The notes under the pieces are model-generated. The model made no database searches. It saw only the letters and a program-made list of their open reading frames with translations, and had not been told where the DNA came from. The translations under genes were made by a program, and so were the position numbers. Of a stretch of 64,000 nt of DNA, positions 42,718-52,585 are shown one piece after another; positions within the stretch are counted from its first letter, which is position 1, and every line of letters starts with the position of its first letter. The DNA lies in the NCBI GenBank assembly GCA_016584305.1, contig JACEEZ010001812.1, positions 124,001 to 188,000 on the forward strand, read 5' to 3'. The stretch is from Chionoecetes opilio. Lineage: Eukaryota; Arthropoda; Malacostraca; Decapoda; Majidae.

Positions 42718-43147
42718 GTAACAAGTGCTGACAAGTTTCTGTTACAATATATACACTACAGCATATATACGTAGAGTCGGGGAACAAAACATCAATAATC
42801 CGTAAATTTCGAAAATCCGGCAGTCCTAAGGTCCCGTGGTTGCCGATTAGTGATGGGCAACCTGTACTCACTTTTTTTGTTTTTCGGAACCACTGACCTT
42901 CCACTCCTAAATCTCATCACTCGAACGTGATCTTGACCAGTCTGAAACCCTAAGAAGGATATCTCGTGTCAGTTTTTTTTGCGTAGTTTGGGCTACTGCA
43001 ATTCTGGCATCTCCCACTGGCTCGTTACCTCTTCAAAGTGTCTCCAGGGGTCGCTCCCCTCCTGCTTATGTCTAGGTGCAAATTCAGTATTTAGTACAGG
43101 AGATACTTCTGATCGAATTATTACATACGACATCACTCTTCACTTAA
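42718..43147. other. No gene recognised
   Basis: Remnant non-coding part of the Tigger-like element and spacer. No TIR pair could be established. Confidence 0.4.
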
Positions 43148-43545
43148 TGGCCCTGTCACACTATTGCGTATGAGAGAAACGTATGAGTTGCATAAGAAAA
43201 TTTATAAAATAATTTTCATACACACAAAAGGCCATTGAAAATGCAGAATTGTGCATAGACTTACTGTATTGAACCTGTGAGTAGCGTAGGAGTAGGGTAT
43301 CGCCAGCGTATGGCCGGCGTGCTCGACCTATGAGTAACGTATCTCTGTCGTACCTCTAGCGTATTCAGCGTATGCCTAACGTATGCTTACCGTATAAACC
43401 ATACGTCGGAATACGCACCAAATTTTTAAGCATGCTTAAAAAAAAAATTCTGCCTCGCCGTATGACCAGCATATACCAGCGTATGAGTGATATTTTTCAT
43501 ACGCTGGCATACGCTAGTACGATATGCTATAGTGTGACAAGGCCA
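43148..43545. mobile_element. 398-bp MITE with TTAA target duplication
   Basis: Begins TGGCCCTGTCACACTATTGC and ends with the inverse of TGGCCTTGTCACACTATAG. It is flanked on each side by TTAA (43144-43147 and 43546-43549), the target duplication of piggyBac-type transposition. The interior is dense in GTATG/CATAC motifs (CGTATGCCTAACGTATGC). No ORF. Confidence 0.85.
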
Positions 43546-43737
43546 TTAATCTTAAACACACTTGTGTTCAGCACACTAATGCTCACATCACTTAGTCAAA
43601 GTTAGTTATACTAGTAAAATGGTCACTGCCTTATCTAATCTTCATGACCATCTAATTGTCCAGAGACTATTTATTAATCATGGATAATGTCACATTTAAT
43701 CATGTGGAGTTTGTCTGTAACCCCTTTGTGGAAGAAC

Positions 43738-44046
43738 TTAATTAATTCTCATCCCTATTTATTTATATTCATCCTCCTAATGCAAGAGTTAACCAGTTTA
43801 TTCCATCTTTCATCCCTTTTACTGGTAAACTCTGGAACTCTCTTCCTGTTTCAATTTTTTCACCTTCCTACGACTGAAATTTCTTCGAGAGAGGAGTGAC
43901 AAGACACCTCCCGAACTAAATTGGCCCACACCTTTGCTATATTACCTTACTTTTTTATAGGGACTGGCAGCTAAGCGGGCTTTTTGTTGCCTTTTTTTGC
44001 CCTTGGCAAGTCCTTTATGATGTAAAAGAAACAAATTAAAAAAAAA
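43738..44046 (+). mobile_element. Jockey-like LINE 3' end next to a splice donor
   Basis: Plus strand: the ORF2 C-terminus and 3' end as in 33220-33473 (CTAAGCGGGCTTTTTGTTGC, GCCCTTGGCAAGTCC, AAAAAAA). Its poly-A ends about five bases inside the intron of the minus-strand mucin-like gene, leaving the donor GTAAG intact. Confidence 0.88.
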
Positions 44047-44051
44047 CTTAC

Positions 44052-44878
44052 CTTTATATCAGAAATGAGTTTGTTTATGAAGTCAGAGGTATTTTTCAAG
44101 TTGCTCCTTACAGATTGATAAAGCTCATAGTCCAGTTCTCCCTCTGTTACAAGATTTGGATCCTCTGCTCCCTCATTTACTAAATTGTCCATGGTAGTGG
44201 CTTCTTCCTCCAGCTGATGGGCATGGTTCATATCCGTGCTTTCATCCCTAATTGTCATAGTCAGGTTTCCCATTGTATGCAGATGCATGTTAACTCTCAT
44301 ACACCAGGGATCCACTGGTAAATATTCCAACATGAGTCCTGTACCTGCATCTACCATGCTGCTGCTGCTGCTGCTGCTGCTGGATATGGTAGTTGAAGTA
44401 ACAGTGACTAAAGGAGTGGTTGTGGGGGCAGCTGCTGTGGTGGTGGTGGTTGTTGAAGTGATAGTGGTGGTGGTTTTAGGTGTAGTGGTAGCAGGAGTGC
44501 TCTTAGATGGAATGGCAGTAGGGGTGGTTTTAAATGTAGTGGTAGTGGATATGGTTTTAGATGGAGTGGTGGTGGGGGTGGTAGTTGGTGGAGAAGAGTC
44601 GGTTGACGTAGTAGTGGGTGAGTAATTGAGTGAAGTAGTGGTGGGTGAAAGGGTGGGTGATACAGAGATGATGGTTGTAGTAGCAACCGGAGTAACTTCA
44701 GAGGTAGTTGTTGTGATGAATTTACTGTAGGCTGTAGACATGGAGGTCGTTGATTTGATAGTAGTATTTGTTCCATTAGTGGAGATGATCCCATTGACCA
44801 GAGCCCTCAAGTCTTTCAGTGACTGGTTAGCATGGTTCAAGGCATCACGAACCACCTCCAAAATGCCAAGGTCACTTT
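44052..44878 (-). CDS. Mucin-like type I membrane protein, extracellular exon
   Basis: Large minus-strand exon: acceptor TCTCTCCTCCAAACAG, donor AAAG|GTAAGT. 275 codons after a split codon, phase 0 out, matching the transmembrane exon at 34751. Order: SDLGILEVVRDALNHANQSL and KDLRALVNGI (amphipathic helix); about 130 residues almost entirely Thr/Ser/Pro (TTTPTTTPSK and similar) with an Ser run, expected to be heavily O-glycosylated; then DAGTGLMLEYLPVDPWCMRV and NMHLHTMGNLTMTI; then an acidic helix-rich stem EEEATTMDNLVNEGAEDPN and QSVRSNLKNTSDFINKLISD. Several NxS/T sites are present. The signal peptide and upstream exons lie outside what I could find. Family not recognised. Confidence 0.78.
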
Positions 44879-45524
44879 CTGTTTGGAGGAGAGAAAATAA
44901 TAATACTATTCAATTCATAGACTTTGGAGTCATTACATGTCTCTCTGAAATAAACATATCATGTGATGATTATGTTTATGCAAATGTAGAGTGAATAGTT
45001 GTATTTATGTACCGCATATGTTGGAGTATAAATCAATATTTGAAGCCTAGAAATATATCTCCTAAACTATGGTCGACTTGTACGCCGAGTATATAATGTG
45101 AACCTTTACCACAAAATTGTAAACAAGAGAAACAGCCTACATAACACTCATTGTGCACCACCACCACTGTCCACCACCAATTTCAAAGGCCCGTCACAAC
45201 TATTTCCAATTCAAACTTGGTATAGGGGCTGTTTCCATTGATTTTTCAAATTGCAGCTATGAGATTGAGATTTTTAAACAAGAACGTAGATCAGATGAAC
45301 CTAGGGCAGAATTAATCTGGCCTAGTTTAGAAGGAGATAAGATATGAATTAATTTTTTTTCCTTCTTTTATGCCTTTATTATTATTTTTTTGTTCACTCC
45401 TCAGTTATATGATCGTGCATTATTTTTTTCTACTGCGTATTGAAAAGTAACCACTCTGTTATATTACGATTGAGCTTTTTTAGGAATGCTTCATAAATAT
45501 ACATATGATTTTTAATTAAAAGAG
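44879..45524. other. No gene recognised
   Basis: AT-rich. GTCGACTTGTACGCCGAGTA near 45072 looks like the end of a Tigger-type MITE. Nothing else is supported. Confidence 0.4.
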
Positions 45525-45866
45525 TGTGGTGATGAAAAGGAGCAGGAGGAGACTACCCTGCAGGAGACAGAGACGACGCGCTGCTTCCCGGTGAGTGTAG
45601 AGAAGAGAAGCGTGCTGCAGCACGCCACGCTGGAGCGACGCTTTGACGTGCGTGTGCAGCCCCCACGCAAGGGTGAGGCTGAGGGCCGCGGCACCTTCAC
45701 TGGGGCTCCCGAGGACGTGGTTTACGCCCTCGATGAGCTCAAGAAGCTGCTGCATCCTGAGAAGCAGAAGGCAGTGGCCGCCCCTCAGGACAACAAGGGT
45801 GGCAAGGGCAAAGAGGCCAAGGGTTCCAACACAAAGGGCTCCTCCAAACAGAAGAGAAAGCAGTGA
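45525..45866 (+). CDS. Probable last exon of an unrecognised gene, Lys-rich tail
   Basis: 114 codons ending at TGA (45864-45866), high GC and clear codon structure unlike the AT-rich flanks. The likely acceptor is at AATTAAAAG/AG (45522-45524), which is weak. Peptide: CGDEKEQEETTLQETETTRC, FPVSVEKRSVLQHATLERRF, DVRVQPPRKGEAEGRG, then FTGAPEDVVYALDELKKLLH, PEKQKA and a basic low-complexity tail (NKGGKGKEAKG, KQKRKQ). The middle looks like a small alpha/beta domain; the tail suggests RNA or ribosome association. I cannot name the family. The 3' UTR is interrupted by MITE G 63 bp after the stop. Confidence 0.6.
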   Translation, partial: CGDEKEQEETTLQETETTRCFPVSVEKRSVLQHATLERRFDVRVQPPRKGEAEGRGTFTGAPEDVVYALDELKKLLHPEKQKAVAAPQDNKGGKGKEAKGSNTKGSSKQKRKQ

Positions 45867-45928
45867 ACAGCCAGGCCCGTGACGCTGCACTGTGAGGAGA
45901 TTCTAACCTCTGCCGATTTATACCACTA

Positions 45929-46677
45929 CAGTGGTACCTTGGCTTACGAGTTTAATTCGTTCATTGATCAAGCTCGTAACTCAATTTGCTCTTATATCAA
46001 ATCAATTTGCCCCATTGAAATTAATTGAAATACCATTAATCCGTTCCAGCCCCCAAAAAACAATCCCAATTTTTTTACTGTACCTATATGACTGGACTGC
46101 ACTCACCCTCCGCCATTTGCATTCGCCAGTGTTTACACTCTGTGTATCAGCTGTTGGAAACAGCTGTGGGTGGAACTGCCGCTAAACGTACTGCACTTAC
46201 CCTCCGTCATTTGCATTCGCCAGTGTTTATACTCTGTGTATCAGCTGTTGGAAACAGCTGTGGGTGGAACTGCCGCTAAACGTACTGCACTCACCCTCTG
46301 CCATTTGCATTCGCCAGTGTTTATACTCTGTGTATCAGCTGTTGGAGACAGCTGTGGGTGGAACTGCCGCTAAACGTACTGCACTCACCCTCCGCCATTT
46401 GCATTCCCCTGTGTGAGCAAACACACGCAACAGAGATGCTTCACGCAATAACCCTGAATTTGAACGAGTGAGACCGGGATGCTGGGCGGAGTTGAGCACG
46501 TGAAGACAAACCTAGCCGGTGGCGTATCTGAAGCTCACTCGTAACAAAAACAAACAAACAAAAAATTGCTCGTAACTCGGATTTTGGCTCGCAACTCCAA
46601 GCAAAATATCGACCGAGCAACTGCTCGTAACTCAGAAAACCCGTAAGTTGGGGCACTCATAAGTCAAGGTACCAGTG
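45929..46677. mobile_element. TA-flanked pogo-like MITE, family G
   Basis: Ends CAGTGGTACCTTGGCTTACG and the inverse of CACTGGTACCTTGACTTATG, bordered by TA. GCTCGTAACTC motifs recur near both ends. The interior is mainly a 94-bp tandem array. It lies in the 3' region of the gene ending at 45866. Confidence 0.88.
46097..46407 (+). repeat. 94-bp tandem repeat, about 3.3 units
   Basis: Units start CTGCACTCACCCTC at 46097, 46191, 46285 and 46379, with exact 94-bp spacing. Each includes TTTGCATTCGCCAGTGTTTA, GTATCAGCTGTTGGAAACAG and TGGGTGGAACTGCCGCTAAA. The repeat is internal to MITE G. Confidence 0.95.
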
Positions 46678-47322
46678 TATGTGGCAAAGCTAAAACTAAA
46701 ATAAAATATTAAAAAACGAATATATTTAATTAAAATCTGAAAAAGAAAAGAAAAAAAAGAATAAAAAAGAATCAGAGGCAGAATGAAAGTGTATGGCAGT
46801 GAAGAAGGAGCCTCGTGTCATTATTACCACATTACAATATTGTTTAAAGTTTCCAAAGTTGTGTTTGTATTCTTGTCTTTGTTGGCATGGTGACCATCAT
46901 ACAGTATAATAAAGTTTTATAGTGCGTGTGCCCGTGGTGACTAAGTGCGTCACGGTGATGGCTGTGTTCTGCATCACTACCTTGCATACTAAACTTACAA
47001 GTTAGTATATCTCCATGTTCTTTTCAGCCTGAATATGAAGCAATCAACTTTGAAGTGTTCATTAATATATTTGTCAGTATCTTTTCTGTCACTATAATAT
47101 AAATTAACCCAACAAATCAATTATTCTTTCCCTTCCTGGCTCACTCCCACAACTCTCCCTCACTCTCCCAAGGCATCACTTCTCTGTGTGTGTTCCTTCC
47201 TCCTCACCTTTATCCACTATCACTTGTTTCCTTATTCTTACCGCAACGTTACCACACTAGTCCTATTTCTTCTTCATCACCTTCTCTTTTTCTTCTTTAC
47301 TTTTTTGTTTTTTCCTTCTTCA
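46678..47322. other. Possible 3' UTR/intergenic
   Basis: AATAAA-type signals occur near 46702 and 46908 on the plus strand and could serve the gene ending at 45866. No other feature is seen. Confidence 0.35.
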
Positions 47323-47485
47323 TGATAATAATAATAATGATAATAATGATAATAATAATAATAAAAATGATAATGATAATAATAATAATAATAATAATAA
47401 AAATTGATAATGATAATAATGATAATAATAATAGAAATGATAATGATAATAATAATAATAATAATAATAAAAATAATAATAACAA
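47323..47485. repeat. (ATA/ATG)n trinucleotide-rich microsatellite
   Basis: About 160 bp of mixed AAT and GAT triplets (GATAATAATAATAATAAAAA). Produces spurious Asn/Ile/Tyr open frames on both strands. Confidence 0.9.
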
Positions 47486-47642
47486 TAAAAATCATGATGA
47501 GAAGAACAACTACAATTTCTTCCCCTAAAAGTAAACAAAACGCAGGAGTGTTATGTAATTAAAGTGTGTTATTTTGAACTCTAAACCTTGTTATGAATCA
47601 AGAGAAATGAGGAAAGAGAAGTATGATAGGGAAAGTAGAAAC

Positions 47643-47670
47643 AACACCACCACCACCACCACCACCACCA
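47643..47670. repeat. (ACC)n microsatellite
   Basis: About nine ACC triplets. Confidence 0.9.
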
Positions 47671-47694
47671 ACAACGTCAAATGGTAGGTTATTA

Positions 47695-48002
47695 TTCCAG
47701 TTTGACACCGAATTCACTTTCATGGATGAAACAATTTTTTTCGGGTGAGTTTTGAATGAATCTGCTGTTTGTTTGTTAGGTAAAGATTAGGTAAGGTTAG
47801 GTAGGATAGGTCAGGTAAAGGATAGGTGAGGTATAGGTTTGGTTGGTCTGTTTTTCAATAATTTTTGTAGCAAATCACAAAAAAGGGAGGGGGGGGGGGC
47901 GACTTGCGACAGAAACGGTTAGCAGATTAATTCAAAACACATCAAAACTCTCCAGAAAACAATAGTTTCGTCCACCAAAGTGAATTCGGTGTCAAACTGG
48001 AA
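47695..48002. mobile_element. 308-bp MITE with ~70-bp TIRs
   Basis: The left arm TTCCAGTTTGACACCGAATT... (47695-47768) is inverted at about 47928-48002 with several mismatches. The loop contains a run of TAGGT-like motifs (GGTTAGGTAGGATAGGTCAG). No ORF. Confidence 0.8.
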
Positions 48003-48483
48003 ATTTACCCAACAAACAAACTAGATTTAAGAAGAGAGGGAAGGTTGTGGAAAAAAAGTTGTGATAGTTCAAAGGAAAATGTATATATTGACGCATTGGA
48101 GCGGAAGAAACGAGTAGCGAAATAACGGTTTGCGTGGTCAGTGGAGGAGGAGGGGGAGGAGGATAAAATATATCATAGGAATTCGCATGTAAAATGAATC
48201 AACAATTATTTCCGTACCAACACTGTCCTTCCTCCTCCTCCTCTCTCCATTCTTCTGATTCATTTTTCTTTTCATCCTTTTTTCTCCTCTTCTGTTACTC
48301 TTCTTCCTCTTCTAAAATTAACGCGCGTATACACCACACACACACACACACACGTACATTCACTCAGCCGGGTGTTCACATGACATTTTATATAGAGCAA
48401 TCTGGGGAGAACGCGACATTGTGCCATTGTCATTGTACGTGCCACTTCTTAAAATACTGTACACACACACACACACACATGAT

Positions 48484-48487
<4 letters not shown>
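48003..48487. other. No gene recognised; short (AC)n runs
   Basis: Contains (AC)n at about 48335-48352 and 48461-48479, and a C/T-rich tract near 48230-48310. No gene could be supported. Confidence 0.4.

Positions 48488-48573
<86 letters not shown>
48488..48573. repeat. (GA)n microsatellite
   Basis: 43 uninterrupted GA dinucleotides. Confidence 0.95.
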
Positions 48574-48577
<4 letters not shown>

Positions 48578-48579
48578 AA

Positions 48580-49390
48580 AAAACACACACATGATAAACT
48601 TGATGATATAAATAACAAAAACAAAAAAGTATGATAAACAAAAGGAAAAAGGAATGAATAGGTCTCTTTCCCTGGCATACGATAAGCAGGTTGTGATAAG
48701 AAGGTTGTTTACGGATGTCAGTCCTGTGTGTTTGTGTGTGTTTATTTATTGTCCACTTAAAAATGTATAAAGCATCAAAATCGCCATCAGAGATTGTATA
48801 CAGGCCTCTTCCATTTGCGACATTTCAGGAACCAGTTCACGGAACCCAAGAACTCAGGCGTTCCATTTGCGCACAAAAACCTGGGCAGACATTCAGAGAG
48901 AGTTAAAGGCCACGGTTGTTCACTCAACAACATCCCTCCATTTCTACACCCCGGAGCTAGTGGGTATTCCAGTACGAGACATGGCAGTGGCGGTACATGG
49001 TTGCTATGGGCATCGATAGCTGATTGGCTGAGCGACTACAACGACGTCACAGCCTCGCCAGCGAATCATAATTGTATAAAAACAAACGTGCCAGCCAATC
49101 AGATTGTGTCTCAAACGTGTCAGCCAATCACAAGGCAGCAGCCGCGGCCTGCATTTCAAGGTCGTTGTATTTATTTCTATTTTCTAGCTTATTCCATCAT
49201 TCTTTCATCCCCTGTGTCACCTCCGTCACTTCAATACTTGTTTTCACCTCCACATACACGCGGGTAACATGCCGGTGGCTGTACTTCCTTGTATTCTAGC
49301 TATTAATTATTCCTTCAGAGTAATAGGGTGCTCTTCTTCTTCTTGGGATCTTTTTCGCTTGCTAATCTATTCGTAGCTCGTCTTCCTGCC
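48580..49390. other. No gene recognised; AGCCAATC-type triplet
   Basis: No coding sequence recognised. The stretch 49060-49135 holds three related blocks (AGCGAATCATAA, AGCCAATCAGATTG, CAGCCAATCACAAG), CCAAT-like on the plus strand. They could be promoter elements or a decayed tandem repeat; no transcription start signal is evident. Confidence 0.35.
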
Positions 49391-49394
49391 AGTT

Positions 49395-49515
49395 GGGGGA
49401 AGCCACCACCCCGGGAGGCGGGTCACAAACCCCCGGCTAACACCCGGTACCCATCACGGCTGGATGGACAAGGGCTTGGGTTTTTATTAAGGAAAAGGGA
49501 GCCACTATACCTTCA
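49395..49515 (-). mobile_element. tRNA-Val-type SINE fragment
   Basis: Minus-strand match to 50990-51110: ACCCGGTACCCAT..., GCCGGGGGTTTGTGACCCGC, CCCGGGGTGGTGGCTTCCCC. The tRNA head is absent. Confidence 0.65.
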
Positions 49516-49524
49516 GTCTGATGC

Positions 49525-49855
49525 GGAGCCGTGCGCGTGGTGGTGTGTGGCATCGCTAGTCGCTACCCGCGCGGGTGAGATGCCGCAGCTCATCACTCTT
49601 ATCCCATCACCCCAAAACATTATCACCACAAACGGCTGGGTTTGTTATATGGCCTAATTTCGTTTGTATACTTGCCCTGTTCAGTTCTTGAGTCAGAAAA
49701 CATGATATATACTCAATTTATGAGTATTTTTATGTATATTGCGTCCTCCACACCACCCTCTAGGCAGTCGCCTTGTTTTAACAACTTAACGTCTTTAAGT
49801 ACGTCATCAATCTCCACGCAGAATACCAAAACAGCTGATGGCAGTCGCTACGTTG
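49525..49855 (+). repeat. Dispersed unclassified repeat, copy 2
   Basis: Similar to 8384-8690 (TGGGTTTGTTATATGGCCTA, CTTGAGTCAGAAAACAT, AGGCAGTCGCCTTGTTTTAA). Confidence 0.6.
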
Positions 49856-50052
49856 TTTAGCATGGACGTTAGCGTCTCTGAATGTGGCCCCTGCGTCCGA
49901 GGCGACGCGCGTAGTGACTCAGCAAAACCCTTCAACTTTTCTACCCACATTGGGAGGTGGGTAGACAGTAGAGTTTTCAGTTCATAACAAACAATGGCCG
50001 CCTTGGGCCCTTTTTCATCTTATCGTGAAGGGTTTCCCGCATGCGATATTAG

Positions 50053-50375
50053 GGGAGGCGGTAGCGGAGTGGTTAGAGTCTCCGACTGGCGTTCTCGGTG
50101 ACCCGAGTTCGATCCCCGAAGAAAACCAAAACCTTTCTGCACCGTCGAGTAGCCTAAGAACACCCACATGCCCTGTCCATCAACTCTACCTTCGACTGTG
50201 AGTGCATCGGAGGACACGGGGGGGCGGCATGAGCCTCTAATCACAGGCGTCACTATAAGAATCCTGCCTGCGCCACCACGGGCGAGGACCAACCATCAGA
50301 GCCCTCAAGTGAACCTCCAGAGCCTACCATCCGAGCCCTGGGTCACCACTGCCTACAGGCGCTATAGGCACAAAA

Positions 50376-50408
<33 letters not shown>
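50053..50408 (+). mobile_element. Full-length tRNA-derived SINE
   Basis: The most complete copy. Head GGGGAGGCGGTAGCGGAGTG with A box (TAGCGGAGTGG), B box (GAGTTCGATCC), body with CACCCACATGCCCTGTCCAT and GGCGGCATGAGCCTCTAATC, end GGCGCTATAGGCACAAAATG, then about 30 A. SINEs of this kind are transcribed by RNA polymerase III and need a partner LINE to move. The isotype of the founder tRNA is not resolved. Confidence 0.9.
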
Positions 50409-50412
<4 letters not shown>

Positions 50413-50925
50413 CGAGTCTGAGAGGATGTCAGACAGGCCTACAAGGGGCACTGGTGGAGGAAAGCGGTCCCGCGATCTTAATCTTGATATGATCCCTTCA
50501 CATCACAGCTGAGTTACCACTTAATGTGATATGATGTAAACTATAGCCATGCTTAATTTGGTACCATTTTACCTCATACCTCACACAATACTTCATCATA
50601 TCTGCCAAAGATGCCAGCAGTGGATGGTACTGGTACATAATATCTTCCTCTTCATCACTAGAATCATCCATCATTGCGAGAATAGCCCCAGACACGGCAG
50701 GAATAAGCTCTCCTTCCTCTTGCCTTGCCATCTTGGTTTGTTTGTAAACAAAAAACGGGGTTTTTGCGTTCCATTTGTGATACGCGAACCCAGAACCAAG
50801 AACTGAACCCAACCCTGAACTGAAAGAACTGGTTCCTGCAACTTGGGCACAAATGGAAGAGGCCTTACATGTAATGCTATTACTTTGGGGTTTTTTCACA
50901 CACACACACACAAACACACACACCG
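50409..50925. other. No gene recognised
   Basis: Spacer between two SINEs. A 151-codon minus frame crosses it (50953-50498) with MARQEEGELIPAVSGAILAM and MMDDSSDEEEDIMYQYHPLL, an acidic patch with protein-like composition. It is not anchored by splice sites or a known domain, and part of it is (AC)n, so it is left unassigned. Confidence 0.35.
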
Positions 50926-51185
50926 TAGTGTAGGGGAAGCACACTCGGTTCACAACCGAGAAGTCCCGGGTTCGATCCTCGGGCGGAGCGGAAACAGTTG
51001 GGCTGTTTCCTTAAAACCCGAGCCCATGTCCACCCAGCAGTGAATGGGTACCGGGTGTTAGCCGGGGTTTGTGACTTGCTCTCCGGGGTGGTGGCTTCGG
51101 CCAAAACTAAGCACTAAGGATGAATGATAAAAATGTTGATATGGAGACGGGGCCATACGAGCGTTGCTCTGGCCCTGTAAAATAC
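50926..51185 (+). mobile_element. tRNA-Val-derived SINE
   Basis: The head CCGTAGTGTAGGGGAAGCAC folds like a tRNA. The anticodon stem CTCGG/CCGAG encloses the loop TTCACAA, giving anticodon CAC (Val). B box GGTTCGATCC. The body follows with CACCCAGCAGTGAATGGGTA, GTGGTGGCTTCGGCC, GGAGACGGGGCCATACGAGC and a CAACTAGATGAATACACACA end. That tail resembles the 3' terminus of the LINE at 53530-55020 (CAACTAGGTAAACACACACA), suggesting SINE/LINE partnership. Confidence 0.8.
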
Positions 51186-51954
51186 AACTAGATGAATACA
51201 CACACGCTCCATCCTGTCTTCTCATATGAATGAAAACAATGCCTGTGGCTTTGTTCCCACAGCTCTTCATGATACAGTGACTGGTTGGTTGTTTTCTTAT
51301 AAATAGTTGTATTCCTCTCTTGTAATCTATAGGTCTATTTAGCTGTCATGAGTTTGGGCCTTATGCTTTTGTCTTTTGAATATGTTATTGCTATTTAATT
51401 ATTACATACTATTATCTCCTTCCCTTGTCTCCTCATCAGGGCAGTTGACTGATTTATTTAGTTTTCTAGGCGAAGGTACGGTGAGTGTATGTATGTATGG
51501 AGAAATGTAAGGAACAGTGAGTGAGTGTGTGTGTGTGTCTGTGTGTCTGTGTGTGTGTTGCAGCTATGGGAAAGCACTGTTGGATCTTGAGTGCTAGGAA
51601 TAACTGGAACAGTACTGTAGATAGAGGTATCTTGAGAAATGTGTAAGCAATACAGGGGCAGCACTGCCAAAATGTAAATAGATGTATGTGATGAATAGAA
51701 AGGAAAGTATTCAGGCCATCAGCGCACGAGCGACACAGGTCACAAGAAGATGAAGAAGAGCCATTTTTTACTGAAAGACTAAGTCCGTCGATTCAAAAGC
51801 GCCATGAATTAAAAAAAGTTGCATTGTTTTGCCTTCTTAATACACGTTAACTATAGGAATAGGATGTCGAGAGTTGCCATTTGTGTGGGAAAAACTCGGT
51901 AGTATAAGATGCGAATTTGACTTGTAGTATAGTTTAGTAAGTAGTCGTTTAAGG
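51186..51954. other. No gene recognised
   Basis: AT-rich spacer with a short (GT)n (about 51522-51559). Nothing else is supported. Confidence 0.4.
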
Positions 51955-52075
51955 GAATATCCGGTTATCCGGCCGGATAGCCGGATAATTCAAGTAAGGC
52001 CGGATACCGGATAGCCGGATACCGGATAGTAAAAAATAGGCCGGATAGCCGGACAACCGGATAGCAACCGGCATA
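51955..52075. repeat. CCGGATA cluster
   Basis: About a dozen copies of CCGGATA, ATCCGG and CCGGATAGCCGGATA in 120 bp, partly palindromic. It lies just upstream of a transposase-like fragment and may be the subterminal repeat region of that DNA transposon. Confidence 0.75.
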
Positions 52076-52269
52076 GATCACTAGACCACTATATCTCTGG
52101 ACTGTTTACGTGCCAGTGTTTTGAAATCGCCGCGTTGCATACTGGCCCCAACGGGGATTGTCAGTTTCACTAGAATGCTTGGTGTGGGAAGCTGCTGTAC
52201 TACCGCACTCATCTCCGTAAGTGTGCATTTTTTGTATTTGTTATTATTCCGTGCATGTTTTATTACTGT

Positions 52270-52585
52270 GACATAAAAGTTTGCTATCGATCCCAGCCCT
52301 TGTGTCAAAATCAATTGGTTACGTGCCGGTTATCTGGTGGCACATTCGGTCTTAAACATTTACAAGTGTGGGTCCTGCTATGACCTCCTCGTGAACAAGG
52401 AGACTTCACGTGAACATGCCGAGGTGAACGTACAAGTGGGTGACGACGAGGATGTGGAGTTATGTGGGCAGGATGTGGTCGTCGCCGTGATATCATTCAC
52501 TGATTTGTTGAGTCGCGGGAGGCTGCATGGTGTGTCCCTCCCAGTTTGCTGTCTCTCTCACCAAGGACGTGTGCTACATATATAG
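52270..52585 (+). pseudogene. Possible DNA transposase C-terminal fragment
   Basis: Open frame including INWLRAGYLVAHSVLNIYKC, GSCYDLLVNKETSREHAEVN and VQVGDDEDVELCGQDVVV. The AGYL-(x)n-CxxC-xxLL arrangement resembles the C-terminal region of P-element/THAP9- and hAT-like transposases. It has no catalytic residues left to judge. The CCGGATA cluster upstream could be part of the same element. Tentative. Confidence 0.35.

Noticed and set aside
44236..44625. Val-rich plus-strand ORF opposite the mucin-like exon
   Set aside because: Antisense shadow of ACC/ACT-rich Thr codons; the minus strand has the splice sites and phase continuity.
47190..47528. Asn-rich protein
   Set aside because: Generated by the (AAT/GAT) microsatellite 47323-47485; reverse frames are Ile/Tyr artefacts of the same repeat.
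50926..51000. Functional tRNA-Val(CAC) gene
   Set aside because: The fold is recognisable, but the acceptor stem is not properly closed and it is followed by a SINE body found elsewhere in the window. It is a SINE head, as are 5258, 12080 (minus), 25739, 40732, 41540 (minus) and 50053.
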